Positions 21,625 to 30,505 of a stretch of DNA of 33,005 nt are shown here, piece by piece. Both the position numbers and the translations under genes were made by a program. The DNA is from a virus. Below the pieces are notes generated by a model. That model searched no databases. It was not told the DNA's origin and saw only the letters and a list, made by a program, of their open reading frames with translations. The stretch is taken from positions 1-33,005 of IMG/VR virus record IMGVR_UViG_3300025132_000154, one strand, 5' to 3'. The first letter of the stretch is position 1; the number at the start of each line of letters is the position of its first letter.

Positions 21625-23387
21625 TGGCAGAAAAGGGCAGAATAGGTAAACTTATAGAATCAATCGGCAATCCGTTCCGAAGAAGAAGGACACCAGAGCC
21701 ACAGATGCCGCTTTGGACTACAGGTATACAAGAGCCTGTACTAGTACAAGGTATCACCATACCTGCATTGTACTCAGTTGCTAATGAAAACCTTATTCTT
21801 AGAACCGTTCTTTCTACACTTCAACAAGAAATATTCCGTCGTGGTTACTACTGGGAAAAGAAATTTCAAAAGAAATGCACTTCTTGTGATGCCGAGTTCC
21901 AGCACGATATCGACGAATGCAGAGAATGCGGCGATACAAACTTAGCAGAACCTAACCCTGACCAGTTAGTATATCCTCGTTGGTTAATCGAGCAAAGAAA
22001 CTCTATGGAACAGACTTTTATGGATGTACTCAGGGAAGTAGAATACGATTTGAATATTACAGACGATGCTTTCTTGATTCTCATCAAAGAATATTATATG
22101 GACCCAGAAACAAACGAGTTAGCGTTTTACAGAATCAAAGAAATTGTTAGAGGTGACCCTATCTTTATGCGTATTATTGCTGACAAGCGTGGTGTAAGAG
22201 GAGGTCGATTCAGAGTTTGCCCTATTCATCGTAATGAAGTTAAGTCGTACTCGGAAGACAACAAGAGTTGTCCTACATGTGGTACAGAAATGCTTGATGT
22301 ACACCATGTCAATACTGCTGGAAGCGGTAAAACCCAATATTATTTGGAAGGCGAGGTAATACATGTTAGTAAATATCAACCTTCCAAACTATACGGTAGA
22401 AGTCCAGTGTCTACTCTTTGGCGACAAGCCATGACTTTGACAGCGATGGATAATTACATGTACACTGCTTATTCAAAGCGCAGAATACCAAGAGGTATAT
22501 TGAGCGTTACCACTGATAATCTTGAGTCTATGAAGTCGTTTTTCAAGGCTACCGACGAAAAGTTAGAGCGTGACCCGCACTATATACCTAAGATTGGTAT
22601 TGAATCTGGTAGCGGTAGAGGTGGTATCAACTGGGTCAAACTAATGGACAGCCTTGAAGAGATGCAATATATACCTGCAAGAGACGAGATGCGACAAAGA
22701 ATCGCTGCTTTCTATGGTGTATCTAATGTATTTATGATGGACACTGGCAAGTCCGGTGGACTAAACAACGAAGGTATGCAGATATTAGTCACTAATAGGG
22801 CAGTAGAGTTTGGTCACAAAGTATACACCGACCACTTGTTCCCAAGACTAATGGAAGAAATGGATGTCACAGATTGGAAACTAACATTGTATCCAAACGA
22901 AGAAGAAGATGAAGTTACTCGACTACGCCGTGATGAGATGGAAGTCAATATTGCACAAAGAATGATGATGATGGGTTACAAGCCTACACTATCCGAAGAT
23001 GCAAATCGTGATATTCGCTTTATCTATAAGCAACCTGACCCGGTTGACCCTGCTCAACAGCCACCTCCGGGCGGTATGCCTCCGGGCGGTATGCCTATGG
23101 GCGGTATGCAGATGGGTGGCGGTATGGGCACTCCGGGTACGCTTCCAAGCCGTAACATTAGTCCTCAAGGCGCTGCTCAAATGGCTAGACAAGCGCAAAT
23201 GGGTATGTCTCAGCCCGGTGGAGAAGGTATGGGACTTAGAAACAGAGGCCCAGCAAGTCCTCAAAATAGAACCAGTATGGGCGCTGGTGCCCCGATGTCA
23301 AGCGTTCAGCAAAGAGGTCCTCAACCTACTGGAGTTCAACAGGCTAGTCAAAACATATTAAATGCTAGAAATCCGAGAGGGGCTTAG
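21624..23387 (+). CDS. Portal protein with two zinc ribbons, 587 aa
   Basis: Forms the ring at the capsid vertex through which DNA enters. The portal call rests on position after TerL, size and sequences such as IHVSKYQPSKLYGRSPVSTL, LTAMDNYMYTAYSKRRIPRG and FYGVSNVFMMDTGKSGGLNN. Two metal sites are unusual: Cys85, Cys88, Cys99, Cys102 and Cys199, His202, Cys216, Cys219. ATG 21624 has GGAGGA upstream and overlaps the previous TAA by one base; TTG 21606 is excluded by that ribosome site. The C-terminal 110 residues are low-complexity Met, Gly, Pro and Gln (GGMPPGGMPMGGMQMGGG), like the 12616-13260 protein. Confidence 0.85.
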   Translation: MAEKGRIGKLIESIGNPFRRRRTPEPQMPLWTTGIQEPVLVQGITIPALYSVANENLILRTVLSTLQQEIFRRGYYWEKKFQKKCTSCDAEFQHDIDECRECGDTNLAEPNPDQLVYPRWLIEQRNSMEQTFMDVLREVEYDLNITDDAFLILIKEYYMDPETNELAFYRIKEIVRGDPIFMRIIADKRGVRGGRFRVCPIHRNEVKSYSEDNKSCPTCGTEMLDVHHVNTAGSGKTQYYLEGEVIHVSKYQPSKLYGRSPVSTLWRQAMTLTAMDNYMYTAYSKRRIPRGILSVTTDNLESMKSFFKATDEKLERDPHYIPKIGIESGSGRGGINWVKLMDSLEEMQYIPARDEMRQRIAAFYGVSNVFMMDTGKSGGLNNEGMQILVTNRAVEFGHKVYTDHLFPRLMEEMDVTDWKLTLYPNEEEDEVTRLRRDEMEVNIAQRMMMMGYKPTLSEDANRDIRFIYKQPDPVDPAQQPPPGGMPPGGMPMGGMQMGGGMGTPGTLPSRNISPQGAAQMARQAQMGMSQPGGEGMGLRNRGPASPQNRTSMGAGAPMSSVQQRGPQPTGVQQASQNILNARNPRGA

Positions 23388-23422
23388 GAAGTTTAAAGTC
23401 AAGTGGTGTATTGGAGATGAGC

Positions 23423-23764
23423 ATGGACCTTAAGAAATTGGACCCAATGGCTAGAAAAATGAGAAGTCATGTTGACGCATTTTACAAAGCACTAGAGCAA
23501 CAAGACGGTGTCTCGGCAAGAAGTCACATTACAGAAGTTATCAAGTACGCAGATTACTTAAACAAGGATATCGAGACTACAATCTCAAAGTCTGATACAG
23601 TGCAAGTCACTGGTATCAATGACATCTATGTCGGCGGAGTACCAGTCCTTAAGTCAGGCTCTGCTCAAAATATTCACACAGCGCAGAACGATGTGTTACC
23701 GGGCATGATTAGAACCACAAGAGCAGGACCGACGCACCGAAGATTGTCTAACCGCACAGTTTGA
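23423..23764 (+). CDS. Small head-region protein, 113 aa
   Basis: ATG 23423 lies 6 nt after GGAG; ATG 23417 and TTG 23411 are in frame but too close to the site. Residues 1-55 are a helical bundle (RKMRSHVDAFYKALEQQ...). After that comes DIYVGGVPVLKSGSAQN, which contains Val-Leu-Lys-Ser, a possible protease site. The C-terminus is basic (RAGPTHRRLSNRTV). Its place after the portal suits a small head or scaffold-linked protein. Not recognised. Confidence 0.6.
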   Translation: MDLKKLDPMARKMRSHVDAFYKALEQQDGVSARSHITEVIKYADYLNKDIETTISKSDTVQVTGINDIYVGGVPVLKSGSAQNIHTAQNDVLPGMIRTTRAGPTHRRLSNRTV

Positions 23765-23773
23765 GGTGATTAA

Positions 23774-24142
23774 ATGAGCGAAGAGAGGGGAAATGTCGCT
23801 GAAAAGTTGATGGGTGCGCTCATCACTAAAATGGAAAACATGGATGCAGGTCTTCAATTGTTGAAAGCCGAAAACGCCGAACTCAAAAAAGCACTATTAA
23901 ATCCAGCAGTATTACTCAGAAAGGCTGGTTTTGTATCTGCTAGAAACAATATGCCAGAAGATGTCATGCCTGATGTATTTAGAGGCGACTCTGATGATGT
24001 ATTGTTGAAGGAAGACGGTAATCCAATAGAGATACCAAAGACCAATCAAGACTTTTACAAGACAGACTGGAGTGAAATTCACGCACTGGCTGACCAAGCA
24101 AAGAGCAGCGGTGCAATAGGAAACGAAATAGGAATGGAATAA
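23774..24142 (+). CDS. Scaffold-like small protein sharing the protease C-terminal motif, 122 aa
   Basis: GAGGTGAT precedes ATG 23774. A coiled coil covers about 8-45 and includes LQLLKAENAELKK (LLKA at 29-32). LLRKA (47-51) and LLKED (77-81) follow. The last third reads IEIPKTNQDFYKTDWSEIHA, nearly matching VEVPSTQDLASMDWSEVHN at the end of the protease/scaffold protein. The shared C-terminal module suggests that both bind the same partner, most simply the major capsid protein. Several LLK sites would let the protease break it up during maturation. The role is inferred. Confidence 0.6.
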   Translation: MSEERGNVAEKLMGALITKMENMDAGLQLLKAENAELKKALLNPAVLLRKAGFVSARNNMPEDVMPDVFRGDSDDVLLKEDGNPIEIPKTNQDFYKTDWSEIHALADQAKSSGAIGNEIGME

Positions 24143-24143
24143 T

Positions 24144-24539
24144 ATGAAGCCAAGATTTGAACAAGCAAGTAAAGAAGTGTATGACCTGCTAAAAGCAGCA
24201 CAGAACTTAGAAAGTCGCATCGCTAAGAAAGAAGGTAGTATGCCAGATTACACAAGTCAACCAGAAGGGGCTACTGTAGGATATGCTCGATTTGAGGCGC
24301 AACCATCCGGCGTACCTAATGCCTATTATAATACAAACAATGTATTACTTGACGATGTACAAGATGTCGCTAACAAAGGTGCAATCTCAGAAAACAGCGA
24401 TGTACTAACAAGAGAGTCACCTTACTATCCTACAGCGTTTAGTACAACAGGTGCACTTGAGAACTTCAAAGGTGGTGACGGTCCAACCTTGTCAGAACTA
24501 AAGAAGTCTATTGACCGATTAGCCAGCCGTCTAAATTAA
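24144..24539 (+). CDS. Tagged head-region protein, 131 aa
   Basis: Starts MKPRFEQASKEVYDLLKAAQ: the FEQA and LLKA parts of the tag with four extra residues between. ATG 24144 is 1 nt after the previous stop and has no strong Shine-Dalgarno. After the tag, the body contains YTSQPEGATVGYARFEAQPS, and then a C-terminal helical segment (LSELKKSIDRLASRLN). It is the tagged member located within the head genes, between the scaffold-like protein and the giant protein. Not recognised. Confidence 0.6.
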   Translation: MKPRFEQASKEVYDLLKAAQNLESRIAKKEGSMPDYTSQPEGATVGYARFEAQPSGVPNAYYNTNNVLLDDVQDVANKGAISENSDVLTRESPYYPTAFSTTGALENFKGGDGPTLSELKKSIDRLASRLN

Positions 24540-24555
24540 GCGGCTGGTGATGTAG

Positions 24556-27500
24556 TTGAGAGAAGGGCCACTAGAGACTCTTGATAGAACACGAGGTGTG
24601 TTCGTTAAGTCTCTACTAGATGGCATTGGTAAAGCAGACGCTGGTGCTGAGTTTTATTTTGCAGCCGTTAGCGCTGAGCGAAAGGGTTACGAGTTATCAG
24701 GTCATGACAAAGGCTTGCTAAACATGTTTAGTTCTGTTATACAGAAACAAGAAGATGAAGATAAGTGGGCTCCGCACACTCATCAAAGCATCAATGAGCG
24801 ACAGATGGGCTTTGAAATAGATTATACCGCTGGTATGGAATTAGCCGACAACCCATCTATGAATCCAGACAGAGTTGTTCCGCCTAACGCAGACGATTTA
24901 AGATATTCTGGCAGACCCTTCACACTAATTAATGGCGAGGCTAACGACCCCTATCGAACACGCAATGCTATGGGTCAAGGTTTCAATCCTTTACACGGTA
25001 ATTATCACCAAATTTTAGCAGATTTTTATTTAGCAAACGAGGCTGGTAGCAAGCCTCAAAGTCAAAAAGACGCTAGGAAAGAACTTGCTTGGGAAGAACA
25101 CGCCGCAAAGAATGACCACAGTTTTTTACAAACACCTTTGCATCTCGGTAAGTTGAACGAAGATGCTACTAATCATCAACTCTATCTTAATCACTACAAA
25201 AGGTGGGAAGAAAGTAATCGAGATATAGTCGATAAAGTTCGAGCAGATAGAAAAGAACAAGGTTTATCGGAGGCAGAAATTGACCATGAGTTGAAGCAAC
25301 TTCATATGGAAGATGCCAAAAGAGGTTGGCAACAGAATCTAGGCTTTATGGATTATTTTCTTGGCATGGAATGGTTTAGTCCAGAAGAAAAAGAAAAAGC
25401 CTATCGGCACTTGTATGACCATGGAGGGGCAGATAGCACTAGACCTTTGACCTTCGACAGCAGTCCACAAATAGAAAATTTGTTGCCTAGACTCAAGCGG
25501 AATTTCCAACAAAGGTTTTCTGGCTTATACGACTGGTGGACTAGAGTCCCTGAACATTCTCAGCAACCTTTAGCAATCAAACCAAAGCGTTTACCAGAAG
25601 ATACTGAAAACATCCAAAGAGTGCATAATTGGATAGCAATGCAAGGTAGTGGTCTTGGAAAGAAAAGAGATTGGGAAAGAGCAGTAGACCATTATAACAA
25701 AATGTATAGAATGTATAATCCAGATGCTGATGCTTTTAGTTATAGCCATGTCCCTTATTTCGACGATAAGAGAAACGAAATACATTGGAGAAAACAGTCT
25801 ATTGGTAAGGGTAAGAAACAGAATTACCTTAGTGAACCTATGTTAAGAAATATGTTAAACATTGATAGTGAAGGTAAGTTACTCGAAGACGGGGAACATC
25901 CTGTTTGGGGACCTGCTTGGAAAAAAGCCGATTCGCCATTTAGTCAAGAAGAACTTGATGAGATTATGAAAAAGAGGCGAGACGAGTCCATCAAAATGAG
26001 GGCGGCAGGTAGGGTCGCTCGAAATCACGGTGCGATAAATTATGGCACTCATATGCACCCTGACCACTATGATTACCTTGATGACCATGATACACTTGCT
26101 ACTCACTGGAAAAGACCCTTCCAAGTAGGTGGTATGGGTAAAAGGGCTAATGAATTATTCAATTTACTACACCATCATACTTTGGCTTACAAACCTGTAG
26201 AGACAGAACAATCAGCAGACTCTCAGGCTTTGAGAGAGCGTTTCGGTGATTACTTACAAGATATTGGTGCAGATGGAGAACAAGTCGGAGAATTTGAGCC
26301 TACGACGGAAAGAACCATGATGGGTGACAAAGAAGTGAGTTTATTCTTTGAAAAGACCGGCAATAGAATAGGTATACAGCATATTGAGGGCGGTAAAAGT
26401 ATGGATGCTTTTTTAGCACCATTTGGACAGGGTGGTTTAAGTTTATTTCCTGATGCCGAGGGGAAAACTACAGCGTTCAGAGGTGACTTTGCCCGACCTA
26501 GTTCTTTGATGAACCCACAGAGTGCTGTTGCTTCTTCAAGAATAAAAGGTGCAGGCGGTCAGAATGCTCACACCGAAAGACACTCTAGTGGAACAGATGG
26601 TAAATACAGTAACGAGGTACACAGTGATTATCACGCTGCGAGAGAATCAGGTGACGATGATGCTGCCAGAGATGCTCATGACAAACTGCGTGGTGAAACT
26701 CCCGACCATCTAAGAATGGTCAATATACACCAAGGAACATTCAACAACGACGAAGTTGAACAAAGTGCTGCTCATAGTTACCACACTATAGGCACTATGG
26801 TTGGTATGGGTAATAACCCAATGGAGCCGCTTAGAAGAGTAATCAGTTACAAAGACCCCGGTCTTTTACAAGAAGGAACGGGCTTGCGTTCTACACTTGC
26901 TGACCACAATGATTTAGTAAACGACCTCAGTGCTAAATTTGAAACACTTGGTGAGTTCGACATCGAAGAAGAAAAACAACAAATAGAGGATAGTATAGAA
27001 AACTCCAGAAGTCGGATAGAGCGAGAACTTGAAAATTTAAATCAAAGAAAAGCACCCACTAACCTAACTGAGGAAGAACTCATTGAATTTAATAGAGTGC
27101 TGTCGACTGAAAAAAATTTGCTAATGGGAGAACTACAAGAGTTACCAAAAGCCAAAGAAAGAATGATTGCTGACTTGGATGACAAACTTAGACAACACAC
27201 TATTGGTAATCAACTCACCAACGATGAAGGTAAATTGGTTATTGGACCAGATGGTAAACCTATAGATATAGGCGTGATGACTAATCTTGGTATACCTAGA
27301 GAACTAAATCCAGAAGGTCAGGTTTCTAGGAGGTTATCTGCTTCCCAAAGGCCGATGGCGGCTGAGGAAGAGTCACAGTATTTTGAGGGTCTGATGGATA
27401 GGGCCGGTGACATAGAAGAGTTGTTAGAATCTGGCAGTCTGACACAAGGTGAAAGACTGACCTTACAGGGTGAGTTGAATCAATTAGATAACCAGATGGA

Positions 27501-30474
27501 AGCATGGGAAAGAAGAAATTACAAACTAACACCTAGTGGTGACATTTCGACAAAGCACTTTGGTGGTAAAGGTCATCATAATACTCTACAAAGAAAGTTG
27601 GATGCTGATATCAAAGCGATTGCAGACGCAGGTGAGCATCTATACAGGATGCTTGGGCAAACTCCAGAAGGCAGGGCTCAACTTGCTCAGATATTCAACC
27701 CTAATGCCGACCACGAAACAGCGGCTGCTAACATGCGTATGTGGGCAGCAATGTCAAACGATTTCTTACAAAAAGCACCCGAAGACAGCCACGACATCAT
27801 GACACTAGGTAATACGAAGTTTGAAGTCAAAAGTCAATCGAAGCCGACTACAGATTTTGCTACGGGTATGAAAACTGCGGTTTCTAACTTTGGTAATGCA
27901 ATTGGTGCTAAAAATGTATTTGATTATTTTAGTGCTTTGGATTCTATTTCACAAATAAAAAGCAGCGCTAGGATGCAGACTGACCCTGAGCGAGCACAAG
28001 CCATGATTGAACAAGGAGAAATGTTTAATCGTCAATATGAAGATTCGCTTATGGATTCACTTGGTTTGGATAAGTCTGATAATAGATTGCGACAAACGGT
28101 AAAAGATTATCTTGACAATACTCTACTACCCAGACTTAACGAAAACAAACCTATGCCTTCTGTTATGACAGGTCGACAATTGTTTAGTCAAATGTATCCT
28201 GATATAGACATCGACGCTATGCTTGCAGACATGCTCAATCGTAAACAAGTAAACAGACCTGATGTCAAAGACTTTGTTAGAAAGGTAGGGCAGATATACA
28301 ATACATTGGGTAGAAAAGCAGAAGAGAGAAACCGACAAACTGGTATCGGTTTCCAACTTGCACATAATTTAGACGATAGGTTTGAAGAAGATTTGCATAC
28401 GAGTCGTTCTAAATTTTCAAGAGATTTGAAGGGTAGAGGTAAAGCAGACGCAAAAAATTTAGACGACCAGCAAAATGCTATACAGACACTCAATTCTTTA
28501 ATTACTAATTTTTCAGATGTAGAGGTTCCACAAGAAATCACTCAAACTAAATCCGGTCTTGGTCGAGTTAAAGTCGGGCCAAACGGTCACGACACACATA
28601 CCGTTAAGAGTCTGTATAACTCAGGCGGTTTCAAACATGAGTTTGGAGATGACTTTTCACCTAATTTCAATTACTACATAGGTTCTGACGGCACTCCTAA
28701 AATTACTATGGCTGGACCTAACGAAGATAATATTCACTCTTTAGTTCCACTGACTAGTCACTTTTGGGACAAGATGATTTCAGTAGCGGCACCTGCTTGG
28801 CAGAGTTTACTTTACGGACCTGAGCATCAAGGAGCAAGAGAATCACTGGCTAGAAATGAACGAAGAGCCCCTCAGTTTACAGCCGATAATCTTGGCCGGA
28901 CACTCAACCAAAAACCTAGGTCGGCTACTAAGTCTGAGATTGGCTTAGCAGACTTAACTAATCCTGACATTATCAGAAAAGACTTGGGCCCAGAAGTTCC
29001 TACGCTACAGCCGATGCACCGTATCTTTGAACTCAAAGACCTTGAACATCTGCGTGGATTTACAGGCGACTGGATAGTTTCTGTCATGCCAGAGGGTGAA
29101 AGAGGGTTTGTTAAGAAAGACGATGACGAAGTTACATCTCCTACTTTCGATTTATCAGATGAAGACAAAGAGAACTTCAAGAAAGTAACAGATGAAGATT
29201 ATCATGTAGATGTCATAAAGACAGAAGACGGTTACTATATCTTTGATGTTCTAAAATACGAAGATAAAGAAGTTCACGAAATCACGATTGACGACAGAAT
29301 AAAGATACTTCGAGGTGCTATGGAAGGCATAGACAATATACATTTACCAAGTGCTAGTGACACTCGACTTGCTGATGATGCAGGTCTTAAGTTAGCGGTA
29401 GATGATTTACAGAAAGACCACGGCTCGGTATTACTTAGAGATGCTAAGTCAACATACATGGCTGGTGAACTAAGGCACCCTAAGTGGGTCATGCTCAAGC
29501 CCGGTAAAGATGTAGTACTAAGAGTATTAGACAGAAGAGGCAATGGGCCTTACACATATCGTTTAGGTACTGGTCCGATTACTCAAGCCGAAAAGATAGG
29601 TAATCGAGCAGTAGAGTCAGAAGGTGAAACCTATATGGATGTCGGCGTTGCTTTCAATAGTCCAGAAAAATACAACAAAGGAGACCATGTGAGAGTCAAC
29701 GCTGCTAATGTAAGTAAGGTGGAATCAGTAGACGAAGAGACTGTTTACACTTTGACTGGCTCAGAAATAATTGGTGAAGCAGAAGGTGAAGGTCTTGTCA
29801 GCAGAGAGACACTAGGTTTACTTGCCAAGTCATTAGATTCACAATGGCTTTGTGAAGTTCACAGGGCTAAGAGTGGCATCCGAGTAGTAATGCCACAAGG
29901 AGATGTAGTTTACAAAGCCACAGAATCTCAAGGTCATTGGTCGGTTCATAGTCCACTTTCTTCTAACAGTTATTTGGTCAGACTATCTGAAAGCCAACGA
30001 GCGTACTGGAGTCCCATAGCAGGTGCATTACTCAAGGCTAATCTTGATATTGCAGAATCAGATAACGAAGACAAAGCAGAAGTTCACGAGTCACAAGGTG
30101 ACGCTAAGCCACTAATCCCTCCTAAGAAAATAAAAGACTCCGAATGGAAAGATAGAGAGAAACAGATGGTAATGGTCAAAGGCTTACAGTTGATAGAGAA
30201 ACTTCTGAAAAGTGGAGTAGGTGCTGTAGGTCAATCGAGTACAGGTACTATGGGTCTAGGTATAGGTTATGCTACGCCTATAGAATCGCCTATGGGTCCG
30301 ACAAACTTACACGACGAGAAGACAATGCCGGACTACGATAACAAAAAACGACCCGGAGAAGATTCTTCTATAGAACCGGAAACGGAGGACCAAGAAGATA
30401 AAAAACACTTGGTCATACCTGTATCAGATGGCGTTTTAGAGGTAGATTCAGACAAGGCTGTTTTCCATACTTGA
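24556..30474 (+). CDS. Giant virion-type protein with degenerate DNA-ligase-like domain, 1972 aa
   Basis: TTG 24556 lies 5 nt after GGTGAT. About residues 1-800 are polar, His/Asp/Trp rich and unrecognised. A coiled coil follows at about 800-890 (EEEKQQIEDSIENSRSRIER), then helical regions. From about 1490 to 1720 the layout matches ATP-dependent DNA ligases. FTGDWIVSV (1502-1510) lies where the KxDG motif should be, YYIFDVLKYEDKEV (1560-1573) is motif IIIa, HGSVLLRDAKSTYMAG (from 1622) is motif IV, and KWVMLK (1643-1648) is motif V. DVGVAFNSPEKYNKGDHVRV follows as an OB-type segment. The nucleophilic Lys is missing and the motif IV Glu is replaced, so it is probably inactive or works differently. 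LLKA (1825-1828) and LLKS (1883-1886) are possible protease sites. It is likely a packaged or inner-head protein; that is inference. Confidence 0.6.
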   Translation: MREGPLETLDRTRGVFVKSLLDGIGKADAGAEFYFAAVSAERKGYELSGHDKGLLNMFSSVIQKQEDEDKWAPHTHQSINERQMGFEIDYTAGMELADNPSMNPDRVVPPNADDLRYSGRPFTLINGEANDPYRTRNAMGQGFNPLHGNYHQILADFYLANEAGSKPQSQKDARKELAWEEHAAKNDHSFLQTPLHLGKLNEDATNHQLYLNHYKRWEESNRDIVDKVRADRKEQGLSEAEIDHELKQLHMEDAKRGWQQNLGFMDYFLGMEWFSPEEKEKAYRHLYDHGGADSTRPLTFDSSPQIENLLPRLKRNFQQRFSGLYDWWTRVPEHSQQPLAIKPKRLPEDTENIQRVHNWIAMQGSGLGKKRDWERAVDHYNKMYRMYNPDADAFSYSHVPYFDDKRNEIHWRKQSIGKGKKQNYLSEPMLRNMLNIDSEGKLLEDGEHPVWGPAWKKADSPFSQEELDEIMKKRRDESIKMRAAGRVARNHGAINYGTHMHPDHYDYLDDHDTLATHWKRPFQVGGMGKRANELFNLLHHHTLAYKPVETEQSADSQALRERFGDYLQDIGADGEQVGEFEPTTERTMMGDKEVSLFFEKTGNRIGIQHIEGGKSMDAFLAPFGQGGLSLFPDAEGKTTAFRGDFARPSSLMNPQSAVASSRIKGAGGQNAHTERHSSGTDGKYSNEVHSDYHAARESGDDDAARDAHDKLRGETPDHLRMVNIHQGTFNNDEVEQSAAHSYHTIGTMVGMGNNPMEPLRRVISYKDPGLLQEGTGLRSTLADHNDLVNDLSAKFETLGEFDIEEEKQQIEDSIENSRSRIERELENLNQRKAPTNLTEEELIEFNRVLSTEKNLLMGELQELPKAKERMIADLDDKLRQHTIGNQLTNDEGKLVIGPDGKPIDIGVMTNLGIPRELNPEGQVSRRLSASQRPMAAEEESQYFEGLMDRAGDIEELLESGSLTQGERLTLQGELNQLDNQMEAWERRNYKLTPSGDISTKHFGGKGHHNTLQRKLDADIKAIADAGEHLYRMLGQTPEGRAQLAQIFNPNADHETAAANMRMWAAMSNDFLQKAPEDSHDIMTLGNTKFEVKSQSKPTTDFATGMKTAVSNFGNAIGAKNVFDYFSALDSISQIKSSARMQTDPERAQAMIEQGEMFNRQYEDSLMDSLGLDKSDNRLRQTVKDYLDNTLLPRLNENKPMPSVMTGRQLFSQMYPDIDIDAMLADMLNRKQVNRPDVKDFVRKVGQIYNTLGRKAEERNRQTGIGFQLAHNLDDRFEEDLHTSRSKFSRDLKGRGKADAKNLDDQQNAIQTLNSLITNFSDVEVPQEITQTKSGLGRVKVGPNGHDTHTVKSLYNSGGFKHEFGDDFSPNFNYYIGSDGTPKITMAGPNEDNIHSLVPLTSHFWDKMISVAAPAWQSLLYGPEHQGARESLARNERRAPQFTADNLGRTLNQKPRSATKSEIGLADLTNPDIIRKDLGPEVPTLQPMHRIFELKDLEHLRGFTGDWIVSVMPEGERGFVKKDDDEVTSPTFDLSDEDKENFKKVTDEDYHVDVIKTEDGYYIFDVLKYEDKEVHEITIDDRIKILRGAMEGIDNIHLPSASDTRLADDAGLKLAVDDLQKDHGSVLLRDAKSTYMAGELRHPKWVMLKPGKDVVLRVLDRRGNGPYTYRLGTGPITQAEKIGNRAVESEGETYMDVGVAFNSPEKYNKGDHVRVNAANVSKVESVDEETVYTLTGSEIIGEAEGEGLVSRETLGLLAKSLDSQWLCEVHRAKSGIRVVMPQGDVVYKATESQGHWSVHSPLSSNSYLVRLSESQRAYWSPIAGALLKANLDIAESDNEDKAEVHESQGDAKPLIPPKKIKDSEWKDREKQMVMVKGLQLIEKLLKSGVGAVGQSSTGTMGLGIGYATPIESPMGPTNLHDEKTMPDYDNKKRPGEDSSIEPETEDQEDKKHLVIPVSDGVLEVDSDKAVFHT

Positions 30475-30481
30475 TTAAATA
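30474..30481 (+). promoter_or_regulatory. Possible promoter of the protease/scaffold/MCP genes
   Basis: ATTAAATA is centred about 28 nt before ATG 30506, which has no Shine-Dalgarno. A leaderless start at or near 30505 is possible. Separate transcription of the capsid genes would fit their expected high demand. Confidence 0.35.
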
Positions 30482-30505
30482 GTATGAGCATTCTCTATAG
30501 AATCA

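Noticed and set aside
22989-23361. ORFs on both strands over the portal C-terminus
   Set aside because: They arise from the low-complexity Met/Gly repeat region of the portal and have no independent ribosome site.
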